Of a stretch of 45,710 nt of DNA, positions 5,316 through 12,024 are shown in pieces. The notes under the pieces are model-generated. The model ran no database searches. It was not told where the DNA came from and was given only the letters and a program-made list of their open reading frames with translations. Position 1 is the stretch's first letter, and each line of letters begins with the position of its first letter. Where the stretch lies: positions 1 to 45,710 of the IMG/VR virus record IMGVR_UViG_3300033388_001228; one strand, given 5' to 3'. The position numbers and the translations under genes were made by a program. Source of the DNA: a virus.

Positions 5316-5504
5316 ATGTCGTTAGTCAGACCAACTGAGTATGAGTACCAAGTTTTGATGGAGGCCGGCGAGTACGAAGAGGCGGCCACCAAGGCTTACT
5401 TGCTACATGAACGGCTCGCAAAGGAAGCTGATAAGTGGCTCAACCATGCGGCCGATGCACAGCTTAAAATCACCCTCAAGGGGTGCGATGTTAAAGAAGA
5501 TTAA
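5316..5504 (+). CDS. Small helical acidic protein
   Basis: 62 residues, ATG at 5316 with a strong AAGGAGGTAACC ribosome site two codons after the previous stop. Nearly all helix: EYEYQVLMEAGEYEEAATKA followed by LLHERLAKEADKW. The acidic, coiled-coil-like helices suggest a small binding partner protein. No catalytic motif. Unknown function. Confidence 0.6.
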   Translation: MSLVRPTEYEYQVLMEAGEYEEAATKAYLLHERLAKEADKWLNHAADAQLKITLKGCDVKED

Positions 5505-5572
5505 ATTGTTAAAGAGCCTATAAATTATAGCTCAAACAGTAACTTAACTCTACCAACGTAAGGAGAATCATC
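5505..5572 (+). promoter_or_regulatory. Leader with hairpin and CTACCAAC variant of the start-associated element
   Basis: Between stop 5504 and ATG 5573: an AT-rich hairpin GAGC-C-TATA/TATA-GCTC (about 5514-5533), then CTCTACCAACG and TAAGGAGAATC. CTACCAAC starts 23 bases before the ATG, matching the spacing of the ACTACCACC copies with one changed base. TATAAAT could also serve as a -10, but no good -35 is seen. Confidence 0.4.
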
Positions 5573-6352
5573 ATGGATTTAATGCTACATTGTGGAGGCG
5601 CTGAAGTGCCTCGCCAAAAACTCAACATCGTTGAAACACCACAACCAACGCAGACTTGGACGCCGATTCCACACTGGCAGCTGGTCGATGAGGTTGAGCG
5701 GTCGCTTGTCAACACTGGCTTCAATATTGTCAACCAATCGCATGCCTTATCTCGTAAGGATGCCCGGTACTTCGGGTTGTTTGAGATCACCAACGGCAAC
5801 AACAACGACGATTACAACACCGTCGTGGGCCTGCGTAACTCTCACGACAAGTCGTTCCCGGCTGGGCTGGTCATCGGCTCTGGCGTGTTCGTGTGTGACA
5901 ACTTGGCGTTCTCTGGCGAGATCAAGTTCGGTCGTCGGCACACAGCCAACATCGTGCGTGACTTGACTGGACTGGTCGATGCTGCGGTGGGTCGGATCAA
6001 TGCCCTGCGAATATCTCAGGACGCTCGGATCGATGCGTACAAGCAGGCTGAGCTTTCACAGACTCAGGCAGATCACTTGCTGATCGAGTTGCTGCGCGCA
6101 CGTGTGGTGACGTCTACCAAGATCCCGAAGATCCTGAAGGAGTACGAGGATCCACGGCACTTTGAGTTCCGCGAAGATGGTGAAACAGTGTGGCGTTTCT
6201 TCAACGCTGTTACTGAGAACCTGAAGGGCGGGCTTGCTGACTTACCTCGTGTTGGTCAGGCGCTCCATGGGATCATGGATGGTGCTGCAGGGTTGGTTAT
6301 CGAAGTGATGCTTCGTTTGGTATCGGGGGATTTTTCCTTACTACCACCGTAA
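5573..6352 (+). CDS. DUF932-family protein
   Basis: 259 residues. Clear family features: the start MDLMLHCGGAEVPRQ, then WTPIPHWQLVDEVE, a central RKDARYFGLFEI, the highly conserved VVGLRNSHDKSFPAGLVIGS and VFVCDNLAFSGE, then an RHT motif and a helical C-terminal half. DUF932/DUF945 proteins occur on plasmids and phages; their biochemical role is not established. The last codons (SLLPP, then stop) are encoded by an ACTACCACCGTAAG string identical to the start-associated leader, so the 3' end looks made by recombination with a leader. Confidence 0.8.
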   Translation: MDLMLHCGGAEVPRQKLNIVETPQPTQTWTPIPHWQLVDEVERSLVNTGFNIVNQSHALSRKDARYFGLFEITNGNNNDDYNTVVGLRNSHDKSFPAGLVIGSGVFVCDNLAFSGEIKFGRRHTANIVRDLTGLVDAAVGRINALRISQDARIDAYKQAELSQTQADHLLIELLRARVVTSTKIPKILKEYEDPRHFEFREDGETVWRFFNAVTENLKGGLADLPRVGQALHGIMDGAAGLVIEVMLRLVSGDFSLLPP

Positions 6353-6355
6353 GTC

Positions 6356-6550
6356 TTAAATCAATCCTTCCTTCTTCGCAAACCATTCCGTTACTGGTAC
6401 CACGTTACTCTCACGATCAAACTCATTCATGTCGATCTGTGATTTTGGAATCCACACTGGATCCTTCTCACCGAAGTCGAACAGTATCGCGTCAGCGTTG
6501 TCGCCATGATACTCGATGTGATCGAACGCCAGCTCTACATGCTCACTCAT
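6356..6550 (-). CDS. Small phage protein with WIPKSQI motif
   Basis: 64 residues from the ATG at 6550, which overlaps the end of the previous gene; an AAGGGG ribosome site lies upstream. The sequence is strand-rich and contains AILFDFGEKDPVWIPKSQI followed by VTEWFAKKEGLI. A tryptophan plus PKSQ(I/V) and a terminal (P)EWxAxKxGL is a recurrent phage protein signature of unknown role. Last gene of the leftward helicase operon, ending four bases from the convergent DUF932 gene. Confidence 0.65.
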   Translation of the reverse strand: MSEHVELAFDHIEYHGDNADAILFDFGEKDPVWIPKSQIDMNEFDRESNVVPVTEWFAKKEGLI

Positions 6551-6821
6551 CGCCAACCCCTTTGCTTCTAGCATAATCATTAACCAACTGTTCAACATGA
6601 GGATGCTTCATAAACTTAAGAACCACTCGCTGTAATTCTATATCGCACTCAATGCATAACGGCCTGTAGTTATTTCCATCCGAACATATTTGCCATTGAA
6701 ATTCTGCTTGGCTGCCGCATCTTATGCATGGCAGTCTGAGTATTCCTATCTCGGTGTACGGAACCTTTCTGCGTACCTGCCACATAAAAACTCTTCTATA
6801 CCTTGGTGACTTTTTCATCAT
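6543..6821 (-). CDS. Zinc-ribbon phage protein (CIRCG/CIECD)
   Basis: 92 residues; ATG at 6821 overlapping the previous stop (ATGATGA), with a second ATG at 6818. Two knuckles, PCIRCGSQAEFQWQICSDG and RPLCIECDIELQRVVLKF, are typical of a phage family with a single zinc ribbon followed by a helix (KHPHVEQLVNDYA). The family sits with replication and recombination genes but has no assigned biochemical role. Basic N-terminus, RRVFMWQVRRKV, could contact nucleic acid. Confidence 0.7.
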   Translation of the reverse strand: MMKKSPRYRRVFMWQVRRKVPYTEIGILRLPCIRCGSQAEFQWQICSDGNNYRPLCIECDIELQRVVLKFMKHPHVEQLVNDYARSKGVGDE

Positions 6822-7111
6822 GATGGCTCAATGTTTAATTTAATATCTGGAGAGTCAGCCATAGGCGAGTAGCCTTCCTCGAACGCTTCGGCTGGCGAGA
6901 ATGATTCGTAGCCGTCTTTGTACTTCACATAGTAGCCGCCAGCCCTTGGTTGATGCCTGTCTATATAAACGCCAGAAACATTGATCACTACATCTTCTCC
7001 ATTCACATCAAGCGTAAGCTCTGCGTTTGCATCGCTGTCATACACATTGACGTCTGTTATTTTGGCGCCCTCAACAACCTTGTTGCATTTATATTTTGGT
7101 AAGTCACTCAT
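6818..7111 (-). CDS. Conserved phage protein with SPAEAFEEGY motif
   Basis: 97 residues from the ATG at 7111; an in-frame GTG one codon earlier is possible. Begins MSDLPKYKCNKVVEGAKITD, a pattern of a Cys/Lys strand followed by a beta-sheet, and ends with HQPRAGGYYVKYKDGYESFS then PAEAFEEGY. This C-terminal signature is a very common small beta-rich phage protein of unknown function. Its 5' end shares one base with the stop of the resolvase gene. Confidence 0.75.
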   Translation of the reverse strand: MSDLPKYKCNKVVEGAKITDVNVYDSDANAELTLDVNGEDVVINVSGVYIDRHQPRAGGYYVKYKDGYESFSPAEAFEEGYSPMADSPDIKLNIEPS

Positions 7112-7503
7112 CACTCATCCTCCATAGGAATTATTCTCACTACTGTTTTTTCTTTACCCTTCTCACACCGCACATCCATGACAGTCGGCATCGTTATGAT
7201 GCACTCGGTAGAGTCGTCTTCAATGAGGCCAACTCCTGACTGGTGTGTCGCAGTTAACGCATCAATCAATCCTTTCATACCTCCGAACAAACCGTCCCAG
7301 TCACGACGTCTCTGGCCCCATGAGTGACGCTCGATTATTAGAACGCATCTCTTTACTGGCTCTGTTGATCTTGGCCCTACGGCCTCTCTGACCATCCAAG
7401 CCAGCTCCACGGTATGGCCTCTTTGTTTTCGCCAGTGCCACCTGACGTACTCATTTAGCATCGGCGTCCGAACTGGGATCTCAAAGATAATTTCTTTCGA
7501 CAT
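7111..7503 (-). CDS. rusA: RusA-like Holliday junction resolvase
   Basis: 130 residues, close to RusA length. RusA resolves four-way DNA junctions by paired cuts and needs conserved acidic residues. Here the signature RRRDWDGLFGGMKGLIDAL carries the two aspartates, and GVGLIEDDSTECI carries the downstream acidic cluster; strand-rich N-terminus (EIIFEIPVRTPMLNEYVRWH) fits the family. Lies with a helicase and a nuclease-like gene, so it probably trims recombination intermediates before packaging. RusA identity is from motifs only. Confidence 0.8.
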   Translation of the reverse strand: MSKEIIFEIPVRTPMLNEYVRWHWRKQRGHTVELAWMVREAVGPRSTEPVKRCVLIIERHSWGQRRRDWDGLFGGMKGLIDALTATHQSGVGLIEDDSTECIITMPTVMDVRCEKGKEKTVVRIIPMEDE

Positions 7504-7726
7504 ATTCCTTCAGCTCCTTAACCGTTTTAGCGTGCTTAACAACATTGCTGTCTCGCTTATCCTTAAAAAGATCGTACCCGCTTTTCATTCTTTCTTTGTT
7601 GTAGATGTTCCTCCGTAGATCGGTCGGCCTAATGAAAACAAAGAACCCCTCAACACCATCATCCCCACGAGTCCTGACGTAGCCCTCGTGGGTCAGCATG
7701 TTCCTACTGTATTCCCACTCGATCAT
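7481..7726 (-). CDS. Hypothetical protein
   Basis: 81 residues, ATG at 7726. Charged, with a strand-rich N-terminus (MIEWEYSRNMLTHEGYVRTR), a short hydrophobic strand (GFFVFIRPTD) and a basic helical C-terminus (VKHAKTVKELKEYVERN). It overlaps the resolvase gene by 23 bases and the upstream gene by four bases. No metal-binding or catalytic motif. Unknown function, possibly a small partner of the resolvase cluster. Confidence 0.55.
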   Translation of the reverse strand: MIEWEYSRNMLTHEGYVRTRGDDGVEGFFVFIRPTDLRRNIYNKERMKSGYDLFKDKRDSNVVKHAKTVKELKEYVERNYL

Positions 7727-8238
7727 CGTTCTTGCTTTAACGCCCGCTCAACAACGCACTTCGGACACTGACAATCACCTTTGTCTCCGCGCAACCCATT
7801 AAGCATCTCGATAAGATCGTCGATCATGTTGGTACCTTGCGGATCAAGGACAAAAAACATGCCATCCTCGTTCTCACCAAAGGCTCCCATCGATGACATC
7901 GTCATCACCTTACCTTCTCTCGGATCGCCGAAGAAGAACTTAAGCTCACTTTCGTCGGTGACATTATGCTCGCTATTTGATTTTACCTTTTCGACCAGCT
8001 TAATCATCTCGCCGATCGTCATCTTTTCCAGTACTACACGATCTGCATTTTCTTTGTTGTCTGACACATCACTCTCCTTTCTCAGTTGTTTTAATAATCT
8101 ATACGCATCACCAGTCTTCATTGAGGTTAAGTCTCGCGGTATGAACGTGCCTTGACATTTCGGGCATGCCCTCGTGTCGCCAAGCTGCTCACATAAAGCG
8201 TTCATAACAATATCCACTACTTCGTCTGGAACTTCCAT
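7723..8238 (-). CDS. Hypothetical protein with two CxxC knuckles
   Basis: 171 residues, ATG at 8238. Cysteines occur as CPKC near residue 25 (RACPKCQGTF) and as CQCPKC near the C-terminus; the middle is helical with acidic linkers. The two knuckles are far apart, about 130 residues, so they could come together in one zinc site or form two. Four-base overlap with the next gene. Function unknown. Confidence 0.55.
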   Translation of the reverse strand: MEVPDEVVDIVMNALCEQLGDTRACPKCQGTFIPRDLTSMKTGDAYRLLKQLRKESDVSDNKENADRVVLEKMTIGEMIKLVEKVKSNSEHNVTDESELKFFFGDPREGKVMTMSSMGAFGENEDGMFFVLDPQGTNMIDDLIEMLNGLRGDKGDCQCPKCVVERALKQER

Positions 8239-8603
8239 TATCTCATATCCATAAAGCTAAGGTCGATATCTGAGAACGCACCGAACTTCTCTTCGACGTA
8301 CTCAGCTATCTCTTTTTTTATAGTTGACTTGCGCTTCTTTTTATCCGAATAAATATTATACGTTAGCGACGTTCCCCATATGGTGTCCTTGACGCTGTGA
8401 CCTATTGTTGGGCTGTTAAGAGAAGTCTGATAACGGCTTTTTCTTTTCTCTATGGTTGTGAATGCTTCATTGTTTAACACAAGTCTTGAGTCATTCTCAG
8501 CAAGCACCTCAACCTTACCCCAGTGATATTTATTCCCGATCTCTTTGTTAATCATGCCCGGGCTAATTACTATCTCAACCCTGTGGTGGTGTAGTGTTTT
8601 CAT
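8238..8603 (-). CDS. Hypothetical protein
   Basis: 121 residues, ATG at 8603. N-terminal half is strand-rich (HHRVEIVISPGMINKEIG and GKVEVLAENDSRLVLN), then a basic patch (YSDKKKRKSTIKKEIAEYV) and an acidic C-terminus. The start overlaps the stop of the upstream gene (ATGA). No recognised family. The basic lysine run could bind nucleic acid. Confidence 0.5.
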   Translation of the reverse strand: MKTLHHHRVEIVISPGMINKEIGNKYHWGKVEVLAENDSRLVLNNEAFTTIEKRKSRYQTSLNSPTIGHSVKDTIWGTSLTYNIYSDKKKRKSTIKKEIAEYVEEKFGAFSDIDLSFMDMR

Positions 8604-8968
8604 CCTGTCTTCCTCAGTAATTGAAATCTTTCCTTCGGCAGGAACGCGCCGTCCGGGGAAACCATATCCTTGTACGCATGCATTAGGTTATCAATCTTCA
8701 CGAACATCTTTTTATCTCTGTACTCGACAGCAATAATAAACGACGCATGGAAGAACTCGTTGAGGAATTTTATTTTTCTCATATCCTGAATGTCGATACG
8801 CATATCGGGCAACGTATTCCAATCCTCGTCAACCTTGTAGTCAACTATGAAGGCTCTGGTCTTGCCATCTTTCAGGTACATGTGAATCCTGTCTTCCATT
8901 CCCTTGGCTTCTGGGAATGGAATAATAGTTCCGCCCCACTGCTCTTCAATTGTTTTTAATATACTCAT
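8600..8968 (-). CDS. Hypothetical protein, possible nuclease-fold relative
   Basis: 122 residues, ATG at 8968. Contains TRAFIVDYKVDEDW and, further on, FIIAVEYRDKKMFVKID, an alternation of strands with acidic and lysine residues that is reminiscent of PD-(D/E)XK folds, but the active-site triad is not convincing. It is directly followed on the transcript by small genes and preceded by a better nuclease candidate. Overlap with both neighbours is four bases, so this is a coupled set. Function uncertain. Confidence 0.5.
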   Translation of the reverse strand: MSILKTIEEQWGGTIIPFPEAKGMEDRIHMYLKDGKTRAFIVDYKVDEDWNTLPDMRIDIQDMRKIKFLNEFFHASFIIAVEYRDKKMFVKIDNLMHAYKDMVSPDGAFLPKERFQLLRKTG

Positions 8969-9456
8969 AGCTTCTCCAACTTTATAAACTTAACTGTATC
9001 TGTGTTCGCAAAGTAGAATGATTGAAGCTCTTCTGTTTGCTTGTTCATCTTGGCAGCCTTCACCCACCTCTTCTCGTCGCCATCGTTAACAATAAGCATA
9101 GCCATGCAGCTCATGTTGTCGCCAAGCACAACGTAGGCGTTAGGCTTTCTTTCTTTTCCATCGAAGGTCGATACCGAGTCAACAATAAAGTGTTGCTTGA
9201 ACGGCCAGCTGCTCCTTCCAAAAAACTTCTGAGTTATGCGCTTCACCTCGATGGTCTGGCTCCCCATCCCCTCCTTGTAGACGTACATGTCTCCACTGTC
9301 AGAATGCTCTCTCCAGTCAGCCCTCTTCTCTGCCTTTGTCATTGGCGGAAGTAATACCTTGTAACCACGAGAACAAAACCAGAACGCCACAACCGCGACA
9401 GCTATCTTGCTTTTATCGAGACGTTCGAGGAACGCCTTGTGAGTGCCTTCGTTCAC
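8965..9456 (-). CDS. PD-(D/E)XK nuclease-like protein
   Basis: 163 residues. Starts with GTG at 9456, overlapping the helicase stop (GTGA), with AAGG six bases upstream. Residues around 45-75 read SDSGDMYVY then QTIEVKRIT: an aspartate, a short loop, then a strand with E-x-K, the usual PD-(D/E)XK active-site layout. Before it is a helix with WFCSRGYKVLLPP, as in Holliday-resolvase-type folds. A Mg-dependent nuclease acting with the adjacent SF2 helicase is plausible. The call is motif-based and not certain. Confidence 0.55.
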   Translation of the reverse strand: MNEGTHKAFLERLDKSKIAVAVVAFWFCSRGYKVLLPPMTKAEKRADWREHSDSGDMYVYKEGMGSQTIEVKRITQKFFGRSSWPFKQHFIVDSVSTFDGKERKPNAYVVLGDNMSCMAMLIVNDGDEKRWVKAAKMNKQTEELQSFYFANTDTVKFIKLEKL

Positions 9457-10967
9457 GACGCCTTACGCCTGAAGCTTGCCTTGATGTTCAGGTGTTTAAT
9501 GTAACCGTCGAACGCTACGTTAGGCGGAGCTAGTGTGCGACTGAAATCGCCACCCGGCTTCTCCTTGAACTTGTCTTTGTATTTGTAGTAGGCCCAGCCA
9601 GAGTGATGGCCCTTGTCTTTAGCGTGCTGCAGGAACATCGAATACCAGTGCTGCTTGTCATCGGCGCTGTACTTTTCTTTTTTCTTTTTCTTTTCTTTCG
9701 GGAGTTCAATCAACTCACCACGCGCAGTCTCTACATCCCGAGTGTCTTCGCCCAGCGGCGTGCCACACTTCGGACAGATATGCTGCTTCTTGAATATGTT
9801 GCCGCATGCGGAGCATACGAATTCCTTCTCCTCCCCAACCTTCGCGTCATCTTTGAGGGCCGCGTCTCTCTCCTGAATAGTTCTGTTATCCAGCGACCAA
9901 TCATGCTCCTCGTCAACTTGCCCATGTCGTAATACGTTCCCTGTGTGATCCATTATTAAACAGTCACCACCGTCCCACTTCGGGCGGAGTCCACGACCAG
10001 CCATCTGTAAATATTTAACTAACGACTTGGTTGGTGCCGCCATAAGAATGCACGATACGTTCGGCATGTCTGTGCCTTCCGTAAACACCTGACAGTTCGA
10101 CAGGATCTTAAACTTGCCTGCCTCGTACTGCTCGATGATAAGGTCGCGCTCTTTCATTGGCGTCTTACCATCGATGTGTGCTGCCGGTATTCCTACAGCA
10201 TTAAACTTCGCTGCGATCGCACGAGAGTGCGCCACGTTAACTGCGAACGCAATGGTCTGCCTGCCTTCCGCATACTTAATCCAGTGATCAACGACGTTAC
10301 CAACCAGCTTAGCGTCGTTCATAATCACTGCAAGCTGGTCTTCAACATAATCACCGCGTCGCACCGTCACGCCTTTCAAGTCAGGCACGTTCGGCACCAT
10401 GTAAGAAGCCTCAGCAAGATACCCATTATCCATCAGGAACCTGACCGTAGGGCCAAGCACCAGATCATCAAAGTATTTGCCGAGGCCTTTTCCATCTCCT
10501 CTCGCAGGGGTGGCCGTGACACCGATGATTATTGCATCGGCGTAATGATCAAAAATTCTTTCGTAAGTTTTACTGCCAACGTGATGTGCTTCATCAATGA
10601 TAACGATGTCGGCTTCCGGCATATCTATCTGGGTTTTTTCTCCCATGGCCCGGGCGCGCAGTGTATCGATGCTGGCCAGCTGGATCTCTGCAAAAATGCT
10701 GGCCGATGACCCTGACATGATGATGCCGTATGGCACCTCTTCAATCTCCATGTGTCCCGCCGCCTGCTTCACCAGCTCACGACGGTGAACGAGGAATAGC
10801 ACCCTCTTCTCTTTTTTGTGGGCGCCCTTAATTATTCTGGAAAAGTAAACAGACTTGCCGCTACCGGTGGGTGATTGAATAAGGACTCTTCTGCTGCCGC
10901 ACCTGATCGATGTGATGGTGGCCTCATGAAGATCGTCCTGATACTGCCTGTGTTCGCGCTCCATCAT
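9453..10967 (-). CDS. SF2 DEAD/DEAH-type helicase with zinc finger
   Basis: 504 residues. SF2 motifs in order: Q-like region RQYQDDLHEATI, Walker A SPTGSGKS (motif I), DEAH box IIDEAHHVG (II), GVTATPARGDG (III), NCQVFTEGTDMP (V) and QMAGRGLRP (VI). A C-terminal CSACGNIFKKQHICPKCG forms a zinc ribbon, then a lysine run and a short WY-rich domain. It would couple ATP hydrolysis to remodelling of branched or duplex DNA during replication/recombination. I chose the ATG at 10967 because it overlaps the previous stop (ATGA); a GTG at 11012 adds 15 residues. Confidence 0.85.
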   Translation of the reverse strand: MMEREHRQYQDDLHEATITSIRCGSRRVLIQSPTGSGKSVYFSRIIKGAHKKEKRVLFLVHRRELVKQAAGHMEIEEVPYGIIMSGSSASIFAEIQLASIDTLRARAMGEKTQIDMPEADIVIIDEAHHVGSKTYERIFDHYADAIIIGVTATPARGDGKGLGKYFDDLVLGPTVRFLMDNGYLAEASYMVPNVPDLKGVTVRRGDYVEDQLAVIMNDAKLVGNVVDHWIKYAEGRQTIAFAVNVAHSRAIAAKFNAVGIPAAHIDGKTPMKERDLIIEQYEAGKFKILSNCQVFTEGTDMPNVSCILMAAPTKSLVKYLQMAGRGLRPKWDGGDCLIMDHTGNVLRHGQVDEEHDWSLDNRTIQERDAALKDDAKVGEEKEFVCSACGNIFKKQHICPKCGTPLGEDTRDVETARGELIELPKEKKKKKEKYSADDKQHWYSMFLQHAKDKGHHSGWAYYKYKDKFKEKPGGDFSRTLAPPNVAFDGYIKHLNIKASFRRKAS

Positions 10968-11182
10968 TTTTGCTTTTCGTATGTCGCGCACTTCTTTCCA
11001 TCGTGCGCGCACATCCAGCGTAGCTCAGAGGACTTGTCCAGAGATATCCAGTTTGGCCGATAAGAATCCGGCAGCGATGGCATTGGACAACTACATTTGG
11101 CCGGGCGATCCCCTCGAATGCGGCCAGCTTTATCTTTGGCGTGATTCTGATCCCAGTACTTACAAGTTTTACAGCTTTGCAT
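10964..11182 (-). CDS. Cys-rich zinc-binding protein, first gene of helicase operon
   Basis: 72 residues starting MQSCKTCKYWDQ; cysteines at CKTCKYW, KCSCPMP, WMC and KKCATYE give about seven Cys, enough for one or two zinc ions. Such Cys-rich openings with a final CATYE are common among small phage proteins. I preferred the ATG at 11182 over the overlapping ATG at 11187 (different frame) because this frame has the zinc pattern and GGAG lies at the right distance. Preceded by promoter and operator at 11203-11238 and by a CTCTACCACCGGAG leader. Confidence 0.65.
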   Translation of the reverse strand: MQSCKTCKYWDQNHAKDKAGRIRGDRPAKCSCPMPSLPDSYRPNWISLDKSSELRWMCAHDGKKCATYEKQK

Positions 11183-11189
11183 TTCATTC

Positions 11190-11202
11190 TCCGGTGGTAG
11201 AG
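11190..11202 (-). promoter_or_regulatory. Start-associated leader element at helicase operon
   Basis: Minus strand CTCTACCACCGGAG, beginning at the predicted transcript start (about 11202) and ending eight bases before ATG 11182. Because the promoter lies directly upstream, the element here is essentially the whole 5' leader, which shows it does not depend on a preceding hairpin. Confidence 0.5.
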
Positions 11203-11216
11203 TCAACAATTGTAGA
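11203..11216. promoter_or_regulatory. Operator-like inverted repeat at helicase promoter
   Basis: TCAACA-AT-TGTAGA: arms match the 3313 site with one change (TGTAGA for TGTTGA). It covers the -10 element and the start point of the leftward promoter at 11209-11238, the usual position of a repressor site. Confidence 0.45.
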
Positions 11217-11238
11217 GCAGCTCCCAGCAGGATGTCAA
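11209..11238 (-). promoter_or_regulatory. Leftward sigma70 promoter for helicase operon
   Basis: Minus strand TTGACA (11238-11233), 18-base spacer, TACAAT (11214-11209). The -35 is perfect and the -10 has one mismatch. Predicted start near 11202. Drives the operon 11182 down to 6356. Confidence 0.7.
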
Positions 11239-11473
11239 CCGGCCCTAATTAGCCCCTACTTGGTGACTACTTAGGCCATATTTATCCCCTTTCTTCCTGT
11301 GATAACCACGGAATACTTGGCTCCCTCGTCGGATCACCCGACAGTAACTTCACATGCTCACCGGACAGGGGTCGTCCTTTTCTTGAGTGAGATCCAGAAT
11401 CATTTAGAGTCCGACACAGACATAACCCGCATAGATTCGCTCTATCGTAAGTGTATCCGCCAGCGGAAAGGGT

Positions 11474-11501
11474 TTGAGCTTCGGAGGGATTGCGTTACAA
11501 T
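11474..11501 (+). promoter_or_regulatory. Candidate promoter for small RNA
   Basis: TTGAGC (11474-11479), 16-base spacer, TACAAT (11496-11501). The start would be near 11508, about 115 bases before the end of an intrinsic terminator. No ORF with a ribosome site begins in between. Confidence 0.5.
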
Positions 11502-11507
11502 GAGGTC

Positions 11508-11622
11508 TGACGCGATCGGTTCCACTTTAACCTTTCGAGTTCAGAGAGGCGACACACCTCGACTGAACAGGCAACAAGAATAGACCCGCTTGGCTTCCCC
11601 AGTCAAGTGGGTTTCTCTTTTT
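11508..11622 (+). ncRNA. Candidate phage small RNA
   Basis: About 115 bases from the promoter at 11474-11501 to the terminator at 11584-11622. It contains an internal hairpin with GTTCA (11539-11543) and GAGG (11546-11549) pairing with CCTC (11557-11560) and TGAAC (11564-11568) around a CGACACA loop. The 3' end is a 9-bp terminator stem with a T-rich tail. It lies in the control region between the leftward helicase operon and the rightward 11779 operon. No coding capacity with a ribosome site is visible, so a regulatory RNA is the best reading. Confidence 0.5.
11584..11622 (+). terminator. Intrinsic terminator
   Basis: ACCCGCTTG (11584-11592) pairs with CAAGTGGGT (11604-11612) over nine pairs (one G-T), followed by TTCTCTTTTT. 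Strong Rho-independent signal on the plus strand. A second palindrome, TTTTTCTG-GCC-CAGAAAAA, directly follows without its own T tail. Confidence 0.8.
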
Positions 11623-11744
11623 CTGGCCCAGAAAAAATTCACTGTGGCTGCATGTCAAGTCTTTTATTCTCTACACCAACACTGGGCTGCGGAGCGTTTT
11701 ACACTACTATACAAGCATATTCTGCGTTTCGAGAAAACTCATTT
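11623..11744. other. Non-coding gap after terminator
   Basis: Apart from the TTTTTCTG palindrome at its left end and the extended -10 promoter just beyond its right end, I see no gene, repeat or convincing structure here. The stretch 11239-11473 to the left of the small RNA also has no supported gene; an open frame there lacks a ribosome site. Confidence 0.5.
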
Positions 11745-11752
11745 GGTATAAT
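11745..11752 (+). promoter_or_regulatory. Extended -10 promoter
   Basis: TGGTATAAT: perfect TATAAT at 11747-11752 with the TG extension. No convincing -35, as is usual for this class. Start would be near 11759, giving a short leader that is almost entirely the CACCACCGAGGAG element before ATG 11779. Confidence 0.6.
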
Positions 11753-11757
11753 ATAAC

Positions 11758-11778
11758 TTCACCACCGAGGAGAATATT
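11758..11778 (+). promoter_or_regulatory. Start-associated leader element at 11779 operon
   Basis: CTTCACCACCGAGGAGAATA precedes ATG 11779. ACTACCACC appears as TTCACCACC, the GAGGAG part is intact. As at 11190-11202, the element directly follows a promoter. Confidence 0.5.
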
Positions 11779-12024
11779 ATGCAAGTAGTGAGATACAAAA
11801 CGGAGCAGGGTGTTTTTACCGGCATCCATATTGGCGACGGTAGGAAGTTCTTCCAGCTGATACTAATGGACGCTTCTGGCATCCGGGTTATCAAGGAGCC
11901 GCTCAACAATAAGCGATTCCTGAGAGAGATCCAGTACAGCGCAGCCAAGGCCCGGAAGTTATTCAGGGCAGCCGGTCGCAGGTTCGGCATCAGCAAAGCC
12001 GCACGCAAGGCGATCAGAGGATGA
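11779..12024 (+). CDS. Basic small protein, unknown function
   Basis: 81 residues with an excellent ribosome site (GAGGAGAATATT). Strand-rich N-terminal half (MQVVRYKTEQGVFTGIHIGD, then KFFQLILMDASGIRVI) and a very basic helical C-terminus (AKARKLFRAAGRRFGISKAA). The basic tail suggests nucleic-acid binding. Its stop overlaps the start of the cysteine peptidase-like gene (ATGA), so the two are translationally coupled and may work together. Confidence 0.6.
   Translation: MQVVRYKTEQGVFTGIHIGDGRKFFQLILMDASGIRVIKEPLNNKRFLREIQYSAAKARKLFRAAGRRFGISKAARKAIRG

Noticed and set aside
10176-10709. 177-codon plus-strand frame opposite the helicase
   Set aside because: Antisense to conserved helicase motifs; composition is non-protein-like.
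11239-11473. Replication origin in the control region
   Set aside because: Some AT-rich and DnaA-box-like strings occur (TTTATCCCC, TGTGATAAC), but none matches well and there are no iterated repeats.
11299-11583. Plus-strand open frame of 94 codons in the control region
   Set aside because: No ribosome site before its ATG, random-looking composition, and it runs through the small-RNA promoter and hairpin.
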